A stretch of 32,957 nucleotides of DNA from an uncultured bacterium (GCA_949300345.1 CASGDR010000010.1:1-32957), one strand, 5' to 3'; shown: positions 8,306-16,500, counted from the stretch's first letter. Translations and numbers: made by a program. Notes: a model not told the origin generated them from the letters alone.

Positions 8306-8634
8306 ACATTTCCTCCCATCCATTTGCTTAGATGATTTCTTAAAGCGGTGAAATCAGAGTTTTCCCTGATGGCGGCCTTATTGTAGCCTAGCCGCCTTTC
8401 GCTTGGGCCCAAGGCCTTGACCGAGAGCCTCATGAAGCCTTTGGCTTCATCGACCTCGATTACCTTGACCCGGTATATATTACCAACCTTGACATAGCCG
8501 GTAAAGTTGCGGACATAGCCTTTCGAGAGCTCGCTGACATGCAGCAGCCCCGTCTCCCCATTAGGGAAAAGCAGGATCGCGAAGGAAGGGTAGACCTTGA
8601 TGACGACCCCGATGAGGATATCGCCTTCCTTCAT
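8302..8634 (-). CDS. S1-domain RNA-binding protein (YabR/GSP13 type)
   Basis: A 110-residue protein made almost entirely of one S1 RNA-binding fold (residues about 3-73): DILIGVVIKVYPSFAILLF, the GLLHVSELS strand typical of S1 domains, and VKVIEVDEAKGFMRLSVKAL. A short basic tail follows. Small single-S1 proteins of this type in Firmicutes (YabR, general stress protein 13, CvfD) bind ribosomes or mRNA. Which of these it matches cannot be decided by eye. Its ATG overlaps the ispD stop (ATGA) and its own TGA overlaps the pgi start, so the three are coupled in translation. Confidence 0.9.
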   Translation of the reverse strand: MKEGDILIGVVIKVYPSFAILLFPNGETGLLHVSELSKGYVRNFTGYVKVGNIYRVKVIEVDEAKGFMRLSVKALGPSERRLGYNKAAIRENSDFTALRNHLSKWMGGNV

Positions 8635-9359
8635 CCCTTTAGCCCCCTATAGAGGGTTTCGAATAGTAGTTGCCCGTCCCTATCGTTGACCTTGATGTTG
8701 GTGGGCTCACCCCTAACCATGGCCGGCTTGGTGCCGATCGTCGACATCAGCAAGGAGGCATCGTCGGTAAAATCCCCTAGGTGGTCCTTGGCCTTGTTGA
8801 AGGCCGATAGGTATAAGGACAAAGCCGCAACCTGGGGGGTCTGGACGGTATAGTTGCCCCGCCTATCCCCATAGTGGTCCACGGCTTCCCCGTTAGGGGA
8901 GTAGCACATCGAATCGGCGATGGGCAGGACGGGTATCGAGGCCAGGTTCTTCTTGGCCGCTTCCTTGAGCTTATGGATGAGGTTCTCACTTACCAAAGGA
9001 CGGTCGGCATCATGTATGAACACAAAGGCGTAGGGATCGGCGTGGTGCTTGCCAAGATAGGATACGGCCCTATAGGCGCTTTCTTCGCGGCTAGGACCGC
9101 CTTCGATGATGGCGATGAGCTTATTTTTATCCCCGATGAGCTTGAGGGTCTTATCCTTATAGCCCTTGGGTATCACCAGCAAAATGGCGTCGATGTCCTC
9201 GCTTCTAGCGAAGGTCTCATAGGCAAAAAGGAAAAGCGGCTTCCCCGCCATGGCCACATATTGCTTGGGGATATCGCTTCCGTAGCGCTCGCCCTTACCG
9301 CCCAATAGCAAAATGGCGATGCCTTGCAGCGGCTTGGTTTTCCTTCTGGGTTTATCCAC
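8631..9359 (-). CDS. ispD: IspD-type cytidylyltransferase (2-C-methyl-D-erythritol 4-phosphate cytidylyltransferase)
   Basis: Expected to join CTP and methylerythritol phosphate in isoprenoid synthesis. The 242-residue protein has the family elements in order: nucleotide loop LLLGGKGERYGSDIPKQY (residues about 17-34), FIHDADRPLV (near 113), a PIADSM segment, TVQTPQ, FTDDASLL and NIKVNDRDG. The nucleotide loop reads GGKGERYG where most IspD have AAGxGxRxG. The related enzyme TarI (CDP-ribitol synthesis) shares this fold and is the main alternative. No tar or other MEP genes are visible nearby. The start is GTG, with an extended -10 (TGC-TATAGT) only 6 bases upstream, so this gene can also be transcribed without a leader. 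Confidence 0.85.
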   Translation of the reverse strand: MDKPRRKTKPLQGIAILLLGGKGERYGSDIPKQYVAMAGKPLFLFAYETFARSEDIDAILLVIPKGYKDKTLKLIGDKNKLIAIIEGGPSREESAYRAVSYLGKHHADPYAFVFIHDADRPLVSENLIHKLKEAAKKNLASIPVLPIADSMCYSPNGEAVDHYGDRRGNYTVQTPQVAALSLYLSAFNKAKDHLGDFTDDASLLMSTIGTKPAMVRGEPTNIKVNDRDGQLLFETLYRGLKG

Positions 9360-9365
9360 CTTAAA

Positions 9366-9374
9366 ACTATAGCA
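9366..9374 (-). promoter_or_regulatory. Extended -10 promoter directly before ispD
   Basis: On the minus strand, TGC-TATAGT ends 6 bases before the GTG start codon. This spacing would start the transcript at or next to the start codon. Confidence 0.5.
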
Positions 9375-9382
9375 CTTAATGG

Positions 9383-10207
9383 CTATTTGTTGCTTTCCCT
9401 CTTCGAGAGGGTTTCCCTGATGGCCACGCTTTGGATGATGAGTCCCATGACCTTTTCTAGTTCCTTGCCGGCCCTATAGTCGGCCGGGCAGACGTAGTTG
9501 ACCCGCCCGTCATCGAAGAGGTGCCTGACCTTTTCTTCCTTGCCGCGGGGATAGACGGCAATGGACTTGCCCCCGTTGTTTTTGGCAATGATCATGGCGG
9601 GGATATCGGTCATCCCGTCGCCGATGTAGACGATGTTGGAATAGGGGATGCGCCTTTCGGGCCGCTTCTCGTTGACCCCGGCGTCGTCGTTGGCGTCATA
9701 GACGCCTTTGGAAATACGGAAGAAATACTGGGTCTTCTGGGTGTAGTTGATGGCCAGTTTGGGCCAAATGGGTTCTCCGTTTTCACCATAGAGGAATTCG
9801 CAGGCATAGATGACCTTGAACTCCTTGGCGATGGGGCAGCCTTCGACGATTTCGCGGTTGCCCGAGGAGATGAGGTAATGCTCGATCTTGATGCCGTTTT
9901 CCTTGCCTAGTTCGTTGATGCGGGAAAACCACTCGAGGACCCCGGGGAAGAATTCGATGTGCTTGCCCATTTCCCTCAGCCAGTCCCGGGTCATATGGAT
10001 GCCTTTTTCCTTGCTCATCCTAATCATCATGTAGAGATAGGAAAGGGTCCTTTCGACCCCGGTCTTTTCGCCGAATCTGGTGGTTTCTTCCCAAAACTCC
10101 TTGGGGGTCAATCCCAAGGCGGGGATGAAGCCGAAATTCTGCATGTCGGAGGTGGCCAAAGTGGAATCAAAGTCGTAGAGGATGGCCAGTATCGGTCTTT
10201 TTGCCAT
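9383..10207 (-). CDS. HAD-superfamily phosphatase
   Basis: A 274-residue cytoplasmic hydrolase of the HAD fold. Motif I is YDFDSTLATSD (residues about 11-21, Asp nucleophile and acid/base Asp), motif II is LISSGNRE (near 114), and motif IV is YIGDGMTDIPAM (near 198). An alpha-helical cap lies between motifs I and II (EFWEETTRFG ... LREMGKHIEFFPGVLEWF), as in SerB-like enzymes. The substrate cannot be told from the sequence. A strong promoter places its -10 six bases before ATG, so this gene probably opens a leaderless transcript running on through ispD, the S1 gene and pgi. The stop codon is 23 bases from ispD. Confidence 0.85.
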   Translation of the reverse strand: MAKRPILAILYDFDSTLATSDMQNFGFIPALGLTPKEFWEETTRFGEKTGVERTLSYLYMMIRMSKEKGIHMTRDWLREMGKHIEFFPGVLEWFSRINELGKENGIKIEHYLISSGNREIVEGCPIAKEFKVIYACEFLYGENGEPIWPKLAINYTQKTQYFFRISKGVYDANDDAGVNEKRPERRIPYSNIVYIGDGMTDIPAMIIAKNNGGKSIAVYPRGKEEKVRHLFDDGRVNYVCPADYRAGKELEKVMGLIIQSVAIRETLSKRESNK

Positions 10208-10213
10208 GTGTAA

Positions 10214-10242
10214 ATTCTAAGGCCATATGGCCTTTAGGTCAA
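10214..10242 (-). promoter_or_regulatory. Promoter of the HAD-ispD-S1-pgi unit, leaderless
   Basis: On the minus strand, TTGACC (10237-10242), a 17-base spacer and TAGAAT (10214-10219) end 6 bases before the ATG. The spacer contains the 14-bp palindrome AGGCCATATGGCCT, which could be an operator. No Shine-Dalgarno is present. Confidence 0.75.
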
Positions 10243-10254
10243 ATCGGCCCCCTC

Positions 10255-10785
10255 CTAGCGGGATTTCCTATTTTGGAAGAACTGTTCCCTGGTGATCTCG
10301 TATAGGGCACATAAGGCCGGGACATGGGCATTGTTTCCCGGTTCATAGAGGATATCGCCCACATAGGACATGCCTAGTTTCCTCATGACCCTCCCGGAAT
10401 TGGGGTTTTCCAAGTCGTGTTTGGCAATGATTCTCGTTAGGCCCTTCTCCAGGAAGAGGTATTCCAGTAGGGCATCGGCCGCCTCATAGATCAGGCCCTG
10501 CCCCCAATAGGGTTCGTCGATCACATAGCCGAGTTCGCATTTGGGCATGCTGACCGATATGGTCCCGATCATGATTCCGTCTTTTTGTATCGCATATTCG
10601 AAATAGTCGCCCTGGTTATAGAAAGAGATGACCCTTTTTATGTAATCAAGGCATCCATAAGGGGAATCATAGGGCTTCCAGGGCAGGTACTTCGTGACCT
10701 TGCTAGAAGAGCCGTACCTAAACATATAAGGGGCATCTTCCTCCCTTAGCTTCCTAAGTAGTAGCCGCGCCGTCCTGATAGCCAT
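10255..10785 (-). CDS. GNAT-family N-acetyltransferase (RimJ/RimL-like)
   Basis: A 176-residue protein that fits the acetyltransferase_3 group. It begins IRTARLLLRKLREEDA, has the central strand MIGTISVSM (near 70), the acetyl-CoA loop YWGQGLIYEAADALLEYLF (near 92-110) and the late motif NPNSGRVMRKLGM (near 128). It likely acetylates a protein N-terminus or a small amine; the substrate is unknown. It follows the M32 peptidase gene by 17 bases and precedes the HAD gene by 47, so it is probably cotranscribed with the peptidase. Confidence 0.88.
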   Translation of the reverse strand: MAIRTARLLLRKLREEDAPYMFRYGSSSKVTKYLPWKPYDSPYGCLDYIKRVISFYNQGDYFEYAIQKDGIMIGTISVSMPKCELGYVIDEPYWGQGLIYEAADALLEYLFLEKGLTRIIAKHDLENPNSGRVMRKLGMSYVGDILYEPGNNAHVPALCALYEITREQFFQNRKSR

Positions 10786-10802
10786 ATTTACGTAAAACAG
10801 GC

Positions 10803-12272
10803 TTATTTGACGGGATATTTATTGTCCAGATAGGAGATGAAATAGTCGATGTTGAACTCTTCCCCCGTTACTTCCTTGATCCAGATGGGACCGGGTAGAT
10901 AGTCTAGGGCGATTTCCTTTTCCAAGAATTTGGTGATGGAGGGTATATCGCCTTTGGATAGCAATCCATCCACATCGAGGTTCTTTCTGACATAGTGCAG
11001 CAGCTGCGCCCCATAGATGTTGCCCAAGGCGTAGGAAGGGAAGTAGCCGAAGGAACCGTCGGACCAATGAACGTCCTGGAGGATGCCGGTCTTGTCGTCT
11101 TTGGGGGATACGCCTAGATATTCCTGGTATTTCTTGTTCCAGACCTCCTTGGCATCCTCGGGCTCCAGCTTCCCGTTGATGAGGTCTTTTTCAATCTCAT
11201 AGCGGATGATGACGTGCAGGCTATAGGTGAGCTCGTCGGCTTCGGTACGGATGAGCGAGCGCTTCACCTCATTGACCTTCTTGTAGAATTCCTCATCGCT
11301 TAGAGCAAGGTCGCCCCCATAGGCATCTTCCACGCATTTCTTCAAGGAGGGGACCAAGGCCCTTGAGCGCCCCAAAAGATTCTCATAGAACCTCGAGTGG
11401 GTTTCGCATATTGCCATCGAGGCGGATCCTTCTAGGTAGTTTTCGAATTCCTCGTCGCTCCAATGCAGGAACTCGAGGCAGTGCCCGCCTTCGTGGATAG
11501 CAGTATATAGGGCATCCCTCCAATCCTTGGGCTTGAAGCGCAGGGTGATCCTGCTATCGCCTTCGGAGAAGAAGTCGCTGAACGGGTGAAGGGAGGTGGC
11601 AATCGCCGTCTTTGACCTTGGGAAGCCGATGAGATCGAGTGCGTTTTTGCACATGATCAGCTGCTTGTCCTCATCCAGTTCGGGAAGGGGGATGTAATTC
11701 AGAGTCGAGGGGGTGGCTTCGATTTCCTTTAGCTTTTTGATGATGAAGTCCTTGAGCCTGGAAAAGATACGGTCTATTAGCTCCTCGCTTAGCCCCTTGT
11801 CGGATAGCTTCAGGCAAACCTCGTAAGGGGTCTTTTCACCTTCCATCTTGAGCCTAGCGATTTCCCTAGAGGCTTCGACGTTTTTCCTAAAGTAGGGGAG
11901 ATAGGATTGATAGGAATTTTCCTCAACTGCCCTCTCCCAGGCCAAAGAGCAATCCATGAAGGCCTTGTTCCACCTATCGCGTTGCTCCTGGCTGGATTTC
12001 TTCACATAGAGGACATTCTCATAGAGATTTTCGATGAGTGCCCTTTCGGGTCTATCCAAATCCTTCTTTCTGGCTTTTTCGATGAGGTCCATGAAAGCGG
12101 GGTCGAGGAAGATGTCGTCCATGCCCTTGCTAAGTTCATTCATGAGCCGGCCTTCTTCCTCTTTGCCCTCAAGCGGGGCCTTGGTCGATAGGTCATAGTT
12201 GAGTATGGACATCAGGTGGCGGATCTTCCTCACCCGGTCCAGATAGGGTTTGAGTTCGATGATGTTTTCCAT
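10803..12272 (-). CDS. M32-family metallocarboxypeptidase
   Basis: A 489-residue cytoplasmic zinc carboxypeptidase (Taq/Pfu carboxypeptidase family, usual length about 500). The zinc site is H260-E261-G-G-H264, with E290 in the segment MAICETHSRFYENLLGRS as third ligand, at the family spacing of 26 residues after the second His. The family signature DVHWSDGSFGYFPSYALGN is present near residue 400. It releases C-terminal amino acids from peptides, probably for amino-acid recycling. No signal peptide is seen. It is the first gene of the minus-strand run; its promoter has TATAAT 10 bases before ATG, leaving almost no leader. Confidence 0.95.
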   Translation of the reverse strand: MENIIELKPYLDRVRKIRHLMSILNYDLSTKAPLEGKEEEGRLMNELSKGMDDIFLDPAFMDLIEKARKKDLDRPERALIENLYENVLYVKKSSQEQRDRWNKAFMDCSLAWERAVEENSYQSYLPYFRKNVEASREIARLKMEGEKTPYEVCLKLSDKGLSEELIDRIFSRLKDFIIKKLKEIEATPSTLNYIPLPELDEDKQLIMCKNALDLIGFPRSKTAIATSLHPFSDFFSEGDSRITLRFKPKDWRDALYTAIHEGGHCLEFLHWSDEEFENYLEGSASMAICETHSRFYENLLGRSRALVPSLKKCVEDAYGGDLALSDEEFYKKVNEVKRSLIRTEADELTYSLHVIIRYEIEKDLINGKLEPEDAKEVWNKKYQEYLGVSPKDDKTGILQDVHWSDGSFGYFPSYALGNIYGAQLLHYVRKNLDVDGLLSKGDIPSITKFLEKEIALDYLPGPIWIKEVTGEEFNIDYFISYLDNKYPVK

Positions 12273-12282
12273 AGGTAAATGG

Positions 12283-12288
12283 ATTATA
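12283..12288 (-). promoter_or_regulatory. -10 element before the M32 peptidase gene
   Basis: The minus strand has a perfect TATAAT ending 10 bases before the start codon, giving a leader of only about 3-4 bases. No convincing -35 or Shine-Dalgarno is seen. Confidence 0.5.
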
Positions 12289-12327
12289 GCGGTACTTGGC
12301 CAAAAGGGCGCCCAATATGATAGCTAT

Positions 12328-12355
12328 TTGACTTAATCCCCACTTGGATTAGAAT
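12328..12355 (+). promoter_or_regulatory. Leaderless promoter of the LemA-like gene
   Basis: TTGACT (12328-12333), a 16-base spacer and TAGAAT (12350-12355) place +1 at or next to the A of ATG 12363. No ribosome binding site is present. Confidence 0.75.
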
Positions 12356-12360
12356 CCAAG
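12343..12360. repeat. Perfect inverted repeat overlapping the -10 of the LemA-like gene
   Basis: CTTGGATT (12343-12350) and AATCCAAG (12353-12360) are perfect 8-base arms around AG. The repeat covers the -10 hexamer and stops 2 bases before the start codon, the right place for a repressor operator. Confidence 0.6.
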
Positions 12361-12362
12361 CG

Positions 12363-12890
12363 ATGACCTTCCAGCAGATCATGATACTGATCGCCACCAT
12401 CATCGCGATCGCCTATATCCTGGGCTTTGCCTATGTCTCGGGCCGCCTGCTTTATTTCAGGCGTTCCCTGAAAAAGAGCCTGATGGGAGCCTCCATCATC
12501 ATGTCACAGAAGAAGGAAGTCCTCCTCTCCTTGGCCAAATACTTCCGGGATAGCGGGGCCAAGCTCACCAAGGATGACGAGGTGGCCCTCACTAAAGTGA
12601 GGTGGCTGAAGACCGAAGCCAAAACCGCCGAGGAGGCCAATGCGGCCAACGCCCTTCTGAAAGCTTTTGAAAAAAGGGTCAGCTACATCGAAGCGACCCA
12701 TCCGGAAATCCCTAAAGGCGACGAGCTCTCTTGGCTCAGCGATGCCCTATATGACCTCAATTTCAACTATAGGCGGGTGACCGCGACCTTCAATTCGGAA
12801 TCGATCGGCTTCAATTATTGGCGCAAATCCTTCTTCTATCGCCCTTGGTTCTTCCTTTTCAGGGTCAAAAAAAGAGGTTCGCTCAACTGA
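12363..12890 (+). CDS. LemA-like membrane protein
   Basis: A 175-residue protein with one N-terminal membrane segment (about 7-28, MILIATIIAIAYILGFAYVSG), then a basic turn (YFRRSLKK) and a helical cytoplasmic or surface domain. The order of elements resembles the LemA family: helix with LLSLAKYF, LTKVRWLKTEA, an Ala-rich helix, the HPEIPKGDELSWLSDAL segment, FNYRRVTATFNSESIGF and an aromatic end FYRPWFF. The match is at pattern level only, so the family call is moderate. Expression is probably leaderless. The 3' end overlaps the convergent ABC-F gene by 8 bases, and no terminator is seen between them. Confidence 0.6.
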   Translation: MTFQQIMILIATIIAIAYILGFAYVSGRLLYFRRSLKKSLMGASIIMSQKKEVLLSLAKYFRDSGAKLTKDDEVALTKVRWLKTEAKTAEEANAANALLKAFEKRVSYIEATHPEIPKGDELSWLSDALYDLNFNYRRVTATFNSESIGFNYWRKSFFYRPWFFLFRVKKRGSLN

Positions 12891-14415
12891 ACTTCAGTTC
12901 ATAGTCCACGAGGTCTTCATAGAAGTCTTTTTCGTGGCTGACCATGATGATGGAGCCGGGGTATTCTCCAATGGCTTCCTTTAGGGCGGCCTTGGCTTTG
13001 ACATCGAGGTGGTTGGTGGGCTCATCAAGGATCAGGAAATTGCTCTTTTCCATCATCATCATGGCTAGCCTAGCCTTGGCCTCTTCCCCGCCGGAGAGCT
13101 CCTTCAGGGGTCTTATGGCCAACTCCTTCTTCAGGCCCACCGAACCCAATAGGGTCCTGATTTCGGTCTTGCTCAGATGGGGATATCTATCGGCGATGGC
13201 CTGGTAAGGGGATAGTTCCTCGGAGATGGTCTCTTCCTGGCTGAAGTAGGCGATCTTGGTGCCGCTTATGAACTTGAAGGTCCCTCCCTTGGGTCTGATT
13301 TCCCCAAGCAAAGTCCTCACCAAGGTGGTTTTGCCCACCCCGTTATGGCCCAATATGGCCAGCTTCTCCCCGGATCTGATGGTGAAGCTAATGCCATCTA
13401 GCAGGACGCTTTGGTAGCCGATGGCTAGATCATTAACCTCCAGCATCTTTTCCCCGGGCGAGAATGAGAAGGGGAATCTGATTTTCAAAGGGGCCTCGTC
13501 CTTATCGGGGGCCTCGAGGCGCTCCAGGGCATTGAGCCTCGTCCGTCTGGATTTGGCGGCCTTGGCCGAGGTAGCCCGGACGATATGCTTGGCGATGAAG
13601 ACTTCTTCCTTTTTGATGTACCGCTGCTGGGCGTTGTAGTCCTTCTCATACTGCTCTTTGTCCAACGCCGATTGGCTAAGGTAATGGGCATAATCGCCCT
13701 TGTAGCGGGTGATCTTTCCGTTTTCTAGGGCAAAGACCACCTGGGCTATTTTCCTTAAAAAGCCTTCGTCATGGCTTACCACCAAAAAGGCCTTGGGGTA
13801 TTCGTTTAGGATATCCACGAGGGCTTCGACCTGGACCGCATCCAGGAAGTTGGTGGGCTCATCGAGAAGCAGGATGTCGTTTTCCTCTAGCAGCATCTTG
13901 GCCAGATATGCCTTTTCCCTTTGCCCTGAAGAGAGCAAACCTAACCTGCTATCCTTCTTCTCTGATAGCCCGAAGCCCAAGATCAGGCGGTCGACCTTGC
14001 TTTCAAGCTTATAGAAGCCTTCAGAGTCGAGTTTCTCGCGCAGGGCTTCTGCTTTTTCCAGGAGCTTTTCATAGCCATCGTTTCCTAGACCGGCCTCTTC
14101 ATATAGCCTTTCCATTTCCTTTTCCATCATAAAAAGGGAGGAATAGACCCCATAAAGGTATTCTTCCAGCTTCAAATCGTCCTTGACCTTGGCCCTTTGG
14201 TCGAGATAGCCGAGCTTTACGTGGGGTTCGAGGATTACCTTGCCCTCATCGGGCTTTAGTTCCCCGGACAAAATGTTGAGGAAGGTCGTCTTGCCCGAGC
14301 CGTTTTTGCCCACGAGGACGCAGTGCTCCCCGGGGTTGATCTTCAAAGAGACCTTGCGGTAGAGCTCCTTGTCCGAATAGTCGAAATTGATGTCTTTTGC
14401 TTCCAGTATGGCCAC
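12883..14415 (-). CDS. ABC-F family ATPase
   Basis: A 510-residue protein with two ATP-binding domains in one chain and no membrane segments, the ABC-F form. Domain 1 has Walker A GKNGSGKTTF (near 37), a signature LLSSGQREKAYLAKML and Walker B DILLLDEPTNFLD. Domain 2 has GHNGVGKTTL, ELSGGEEAKARLAM and FLILDEPTNHLD. The linker (about 240-320) is rich in Lys, Arg and Glu. ABC-F proteins act at the ribosomal E site in translation control or antibiotic protection; which member this is cannot be decided. The start codon is GTG with no Shine-Dalgarno. It follows the ZIP transporter by 15 bases, so the two are probably one unit. Confidence 0.93.
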   Translation of the reverse strand: MAILEAKDINFDYSDKELYRKVSLKINPGEHCVLVGKNGSGKTTFLNILSGELKPDEGKVILEPHVKLGYLDQRAKVKDDLKLEEYLYGVYSSLFMMEKEMERLYEEAGLGNDGYEKLLEKAEALREKLDSEGFYKLESKVDRLILGFGLSEKKDSRLGLLSSGQREKAYLAKMLLEENDILLLDEPTNFLDAVQVEALVDILNEYPKAFLVVSHDEGFLRKIAQVVFALENGKITRYKGDYAHYLSQSALDKEQYEKDYNAQQRYIKKEEVFIAKHIVRATSAKAAKSRRTRLNALERLEAPDKDEAPLKIRFPFSFSPGEKMLEVNDLAIGYQSVLLDGISFTIRSGEKLAILGHNGVGKTTLVRTLLGEIRPKGGTFKFISGTKIAYFSQEETISEELSPYQAIADRYPHLSKTEIRTLLGSVGLKKELAIRPLKELSGGEEAKARLAMMMMEKSNFLILDEPTNHLDVKAKAALKEAIGEYPGSIIMVSHEKDFYEDLVDYELKFS

Positions 14416-14430
14416 GGGGATTAGTCTACT

Positions 14431-15219
14431 TTAGCCTAGGGCTACGTCCAAGACCATCATGAGGGCAAAGCCAAAGGCAAAGCCCAGGGTCGGAAGGTTG
14501 CTATGTTCGCCTTCCGAGGCTTCCGGGATCAGTTCCTCGACCACCACATAGACCATGGCCCCGGCCGCGAAGCTAAGTAGATAAGGTAGGGCCGGTTCGA
14601 CCACCGAGGACAAGGCTAGGGCCAGTAGGGCCCCCAGGGGCTCTACCACGCCGGAAAGGGTACCAAGCAAAAAGGATTTGTCCTTGCTATGGCCTTCCGA
14701 GGCCAAAGGCATGGAGACGATGGCCCCTTCGGGAAAGTTCTGTAGGGCAATCCCTAGCGATAGGGTAAGCGCGGAGGTCAAAGTCATCACCTCCGAGCCC
14801 ACGAGGGCCCCAAGTAGACCTACCCCGACGGCCAAGCCCTCTGGGAAATTATGGATGGTCACCGCGGTCACCATCATCGTGGTCCTCGAGGCTTTGCTAT
14901 GCAAACCTTCGGGATTCTGCTCACCGGGATGCAGGTGGGGGAGCAAGGAGTCGATGAGAAACATCAGCCCGATCCCGACGGCAAAGCCCACGAGGGAGGG
15001 CACGAAGGAAAAATTGCCCAGTCCCCCCGATAGTTCCAAACTAGGTAGTAGCAGTGAAAAGAAGGAGGCGGAGACCATGACCCCGCCGGCAAAGCCCATC
15101 AGGGCCTTCTTGAGCCGGGGGTTGAGTTCCTTCTTTAGGAAATAGACCATCAGGGCCCCCAAAGTGGTCCCGAGGAAGGGGATGGTGATTATGATGGCGA
15201 TATAAGCTTCTTTAGGCAT
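14431..15219 (-). CDS. ZIP-family divalent metal transporter (ZupT-like)
   Basis: A 262-residue integral membrane protein with several hydrophobic segments spread over the chain (about eight expected for ZIP). The two metal-site helices are seen as TIHNFPEGLAVGVGLLG (near 122) and ALQNFPEGAIVSMPLASEG (near 158), each with the ZIP N-x-P-E-G core; a conserved EPLGALLALAL helix follows. The loop LLPHLHPGEQNPEG contributes His residues. It most likely imports zinc, iron or manganese. It is divergent from the fucO-type gene. The upstream GTTAG/CTAAC repeat (15223-15238) is a possible operator. Confidence 0.92.
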   Translation of the reverse strand: MPKEAYIAIIITIPFLGTTLGALMVYFLKKELNPRLKKALMGFAGGVMVSASFFSLLLPSLELSGGLGNFSFVPSLVGFAVGIGLMFLIDSLLPHLHPGEQNPEGLHSKASRTTMMVTAVTIHNFPEGLAVGVGLLGALVGSEVMTLTSALTLSLGIALQNFPEGAIVSMPLASEGHSKDKSFLLGTLSGVVEPLGALLALALSSVVEPALPYLLSFAAGAMVYVVVEELIPEASEGEHSNLPTLGFAFGFALMMVLDVALG

Positions 15220-15344
15220 GGGGTTAGGCTAATCTAACTTACTCCTCTATTAAAGTATTCCGATACGGGTTTTGCGGATATCGAATCCTGTGTATGTAGG
15301 TCCATATGAGAGTAGACTTTAGGCATAGGAGGACAATAGTCCGC

Positions 15345-16490
15345 ATGAATAGAATAATCCTCAACCAAACCAGCTACCACGGCGAAGGTGCCGTAAGCGC
15401 GGTCGTGGAAGAAGTCCATTCCCGCCACTTCAGGAAGGCTTTCGTCTGCGCCGACCCCGACCTCATCCGCTTCGGGGTGACCAAGCACGTTACCGATCTT
15501 CTCGACAAGGATGGACTCCCTTATGAAGTCTATTCCAAGATCAAGGCCAACCCGACCATTCAGAACGTGACCGAAGGGGTGGAAGCCTTCAAGGCTAGCA
15601 AGGCCGATTTCATCATCGCCATCGGAGGCGGCTCGGCCATGGACACCGCCAAGGCCATCGGCATCATTGCCGCCAACCCCGAATTCGCCGATGTGGTTTC
15701 CCTAGAAGGGGTGGCCCCGACCAAGAATCCCTGCGTTCCCATCTTCGCCGTCCCGACCACGGCTGGGACCGCTGCCGAAGTAACCATCAACTACGTCATC
15801 ACCGACGTCGAGAAATCCCGTAAGTTCGTCTGCGTCGATCCCCATGACATCCCGGTCGTCGCCTTTGTCGACCCCGTCATGATGATGAGCATGCCCAAAG
15901 GCCTGACCGCCGCCACCGGCATGGACGCCCTCACCCATGCGATCGAGGGCTATATCACCAAGGCCGCTTGGGAAATGACCGACATGTTCCATCTCAAGGC
16001 CATCGAAATCATCTCCAAGAACCTCCGCGCTTCCGTCAGCGGCGATCCCGAAGGCAGGAAGCAGATGGCTCTGGCCCAATATATCGCCGGCATGGGCTTC
16101 TCCAATGTAGGGCTGGGCTTGGTCCACTCGATGGCCCATACCCTCGGAGCCAAGTACGATACCCCGCACGGGGTGGCCAATGCCATCCTCTTGCCCACCG
16201 TCATGGAGTGGAATGCCCCCGCGACCGGCGAGAAGTACCGCGACATTGCCAAGGCCATGGGCGTGGAAGGCACCGAGAAGATGAGCCAGGAAGAATACCG
16301 CAAGGCGGCCTGTCAAGCCGTGGCCAAGTTGGCCAAGGACGTCGGCATCCCTTCCGATCTGAAGGCCATCGTCAAAGAAGAGGACCTCGACTTCCTCTGC
16401 CAGTCGGCCTACGTCGACGCCTGCTTCCCCGGCAATCCCAGGGAAACCACCGTCGAAGACATCAGGGCCTTGTTCCTGAAGCTTCTCTAA
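15345..16490 (+). CDS. Iron-containing alcohol dehydrogenase (FucO/lactaldehyde reductase type)
   Basis: A 381-residue NAD-dependent oxidoreductase of iron alcohol dehydrogenase family III. The start at 15345 gives MNRIILNQTSYHGEGA, which matches the N-terminus and 382-residue length of FucO; AGGAGG (15327-15332) lies upstream, whereas ATG 15306 has none. The nucleotide site GGGSAMDTAKAIG is near residue 97. Metal ligands are in GMDALTHAIEGY and in GLVHSMAHTLGAKYDTPHGVANA. It would reduce lactaldehyde to 1,2-propanediol or other short aldehydes during fermentation. A GGAC/GTCC hairpin lies in the spacer between the Shine-Dalgarno and ATG and would shorten the effective distance. It is monocistronic. 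Confidence 0.93.
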   Translation: MNRIILNQTSYHGEGAVSAVVEEVHSRHFRKAFVCADPDLIRFGVTKHVTDLLDKDGLPYEVYSKIKANPTIQNVTEGVEAFKASKADFIIAIGGGSAMDTAKAIGIIAANPEFADVVSLEGVAPTKNPCVPIFAVPTTAGTAAEVTINYVITDVEKSRKFVCVDPHDIPVVAFVDPVMMMSMPKGLTAATGMDALTHAIEGYITKAAWEMTDMFHLKAIEIISKNLRASVSGDPEGRKQMALAQYIAGMGFSNVGLGLVHSMAHTLGAKYDTPHGVANAILLPTVMEWNAPATGEKYRDIAKAMGVEGTEKMSQEEYRKAACQAVAKLAKDVGIPSDLKAIVKEEDLDFLCQSAYVDACFPGNPRETTVEDIRALFLKLL

Positions 16491-16500
16491 GTTTCTCCAA

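Noticed and set aside
9521-9910. Long plus-strand frame opposite the HAD gene
   Set aside because: It is antisense to a protein with intact HAD motifs; its composition (Gly, Asp, Val-rich) is the usual reverse-strand shadow.
15702-16316. 204-codon minus-strand frame opposite the alcohol dehydrogenase
   Set aside because: It is a shadow of a clear FucO-type gene, with no ribosome site and no family resemblance.
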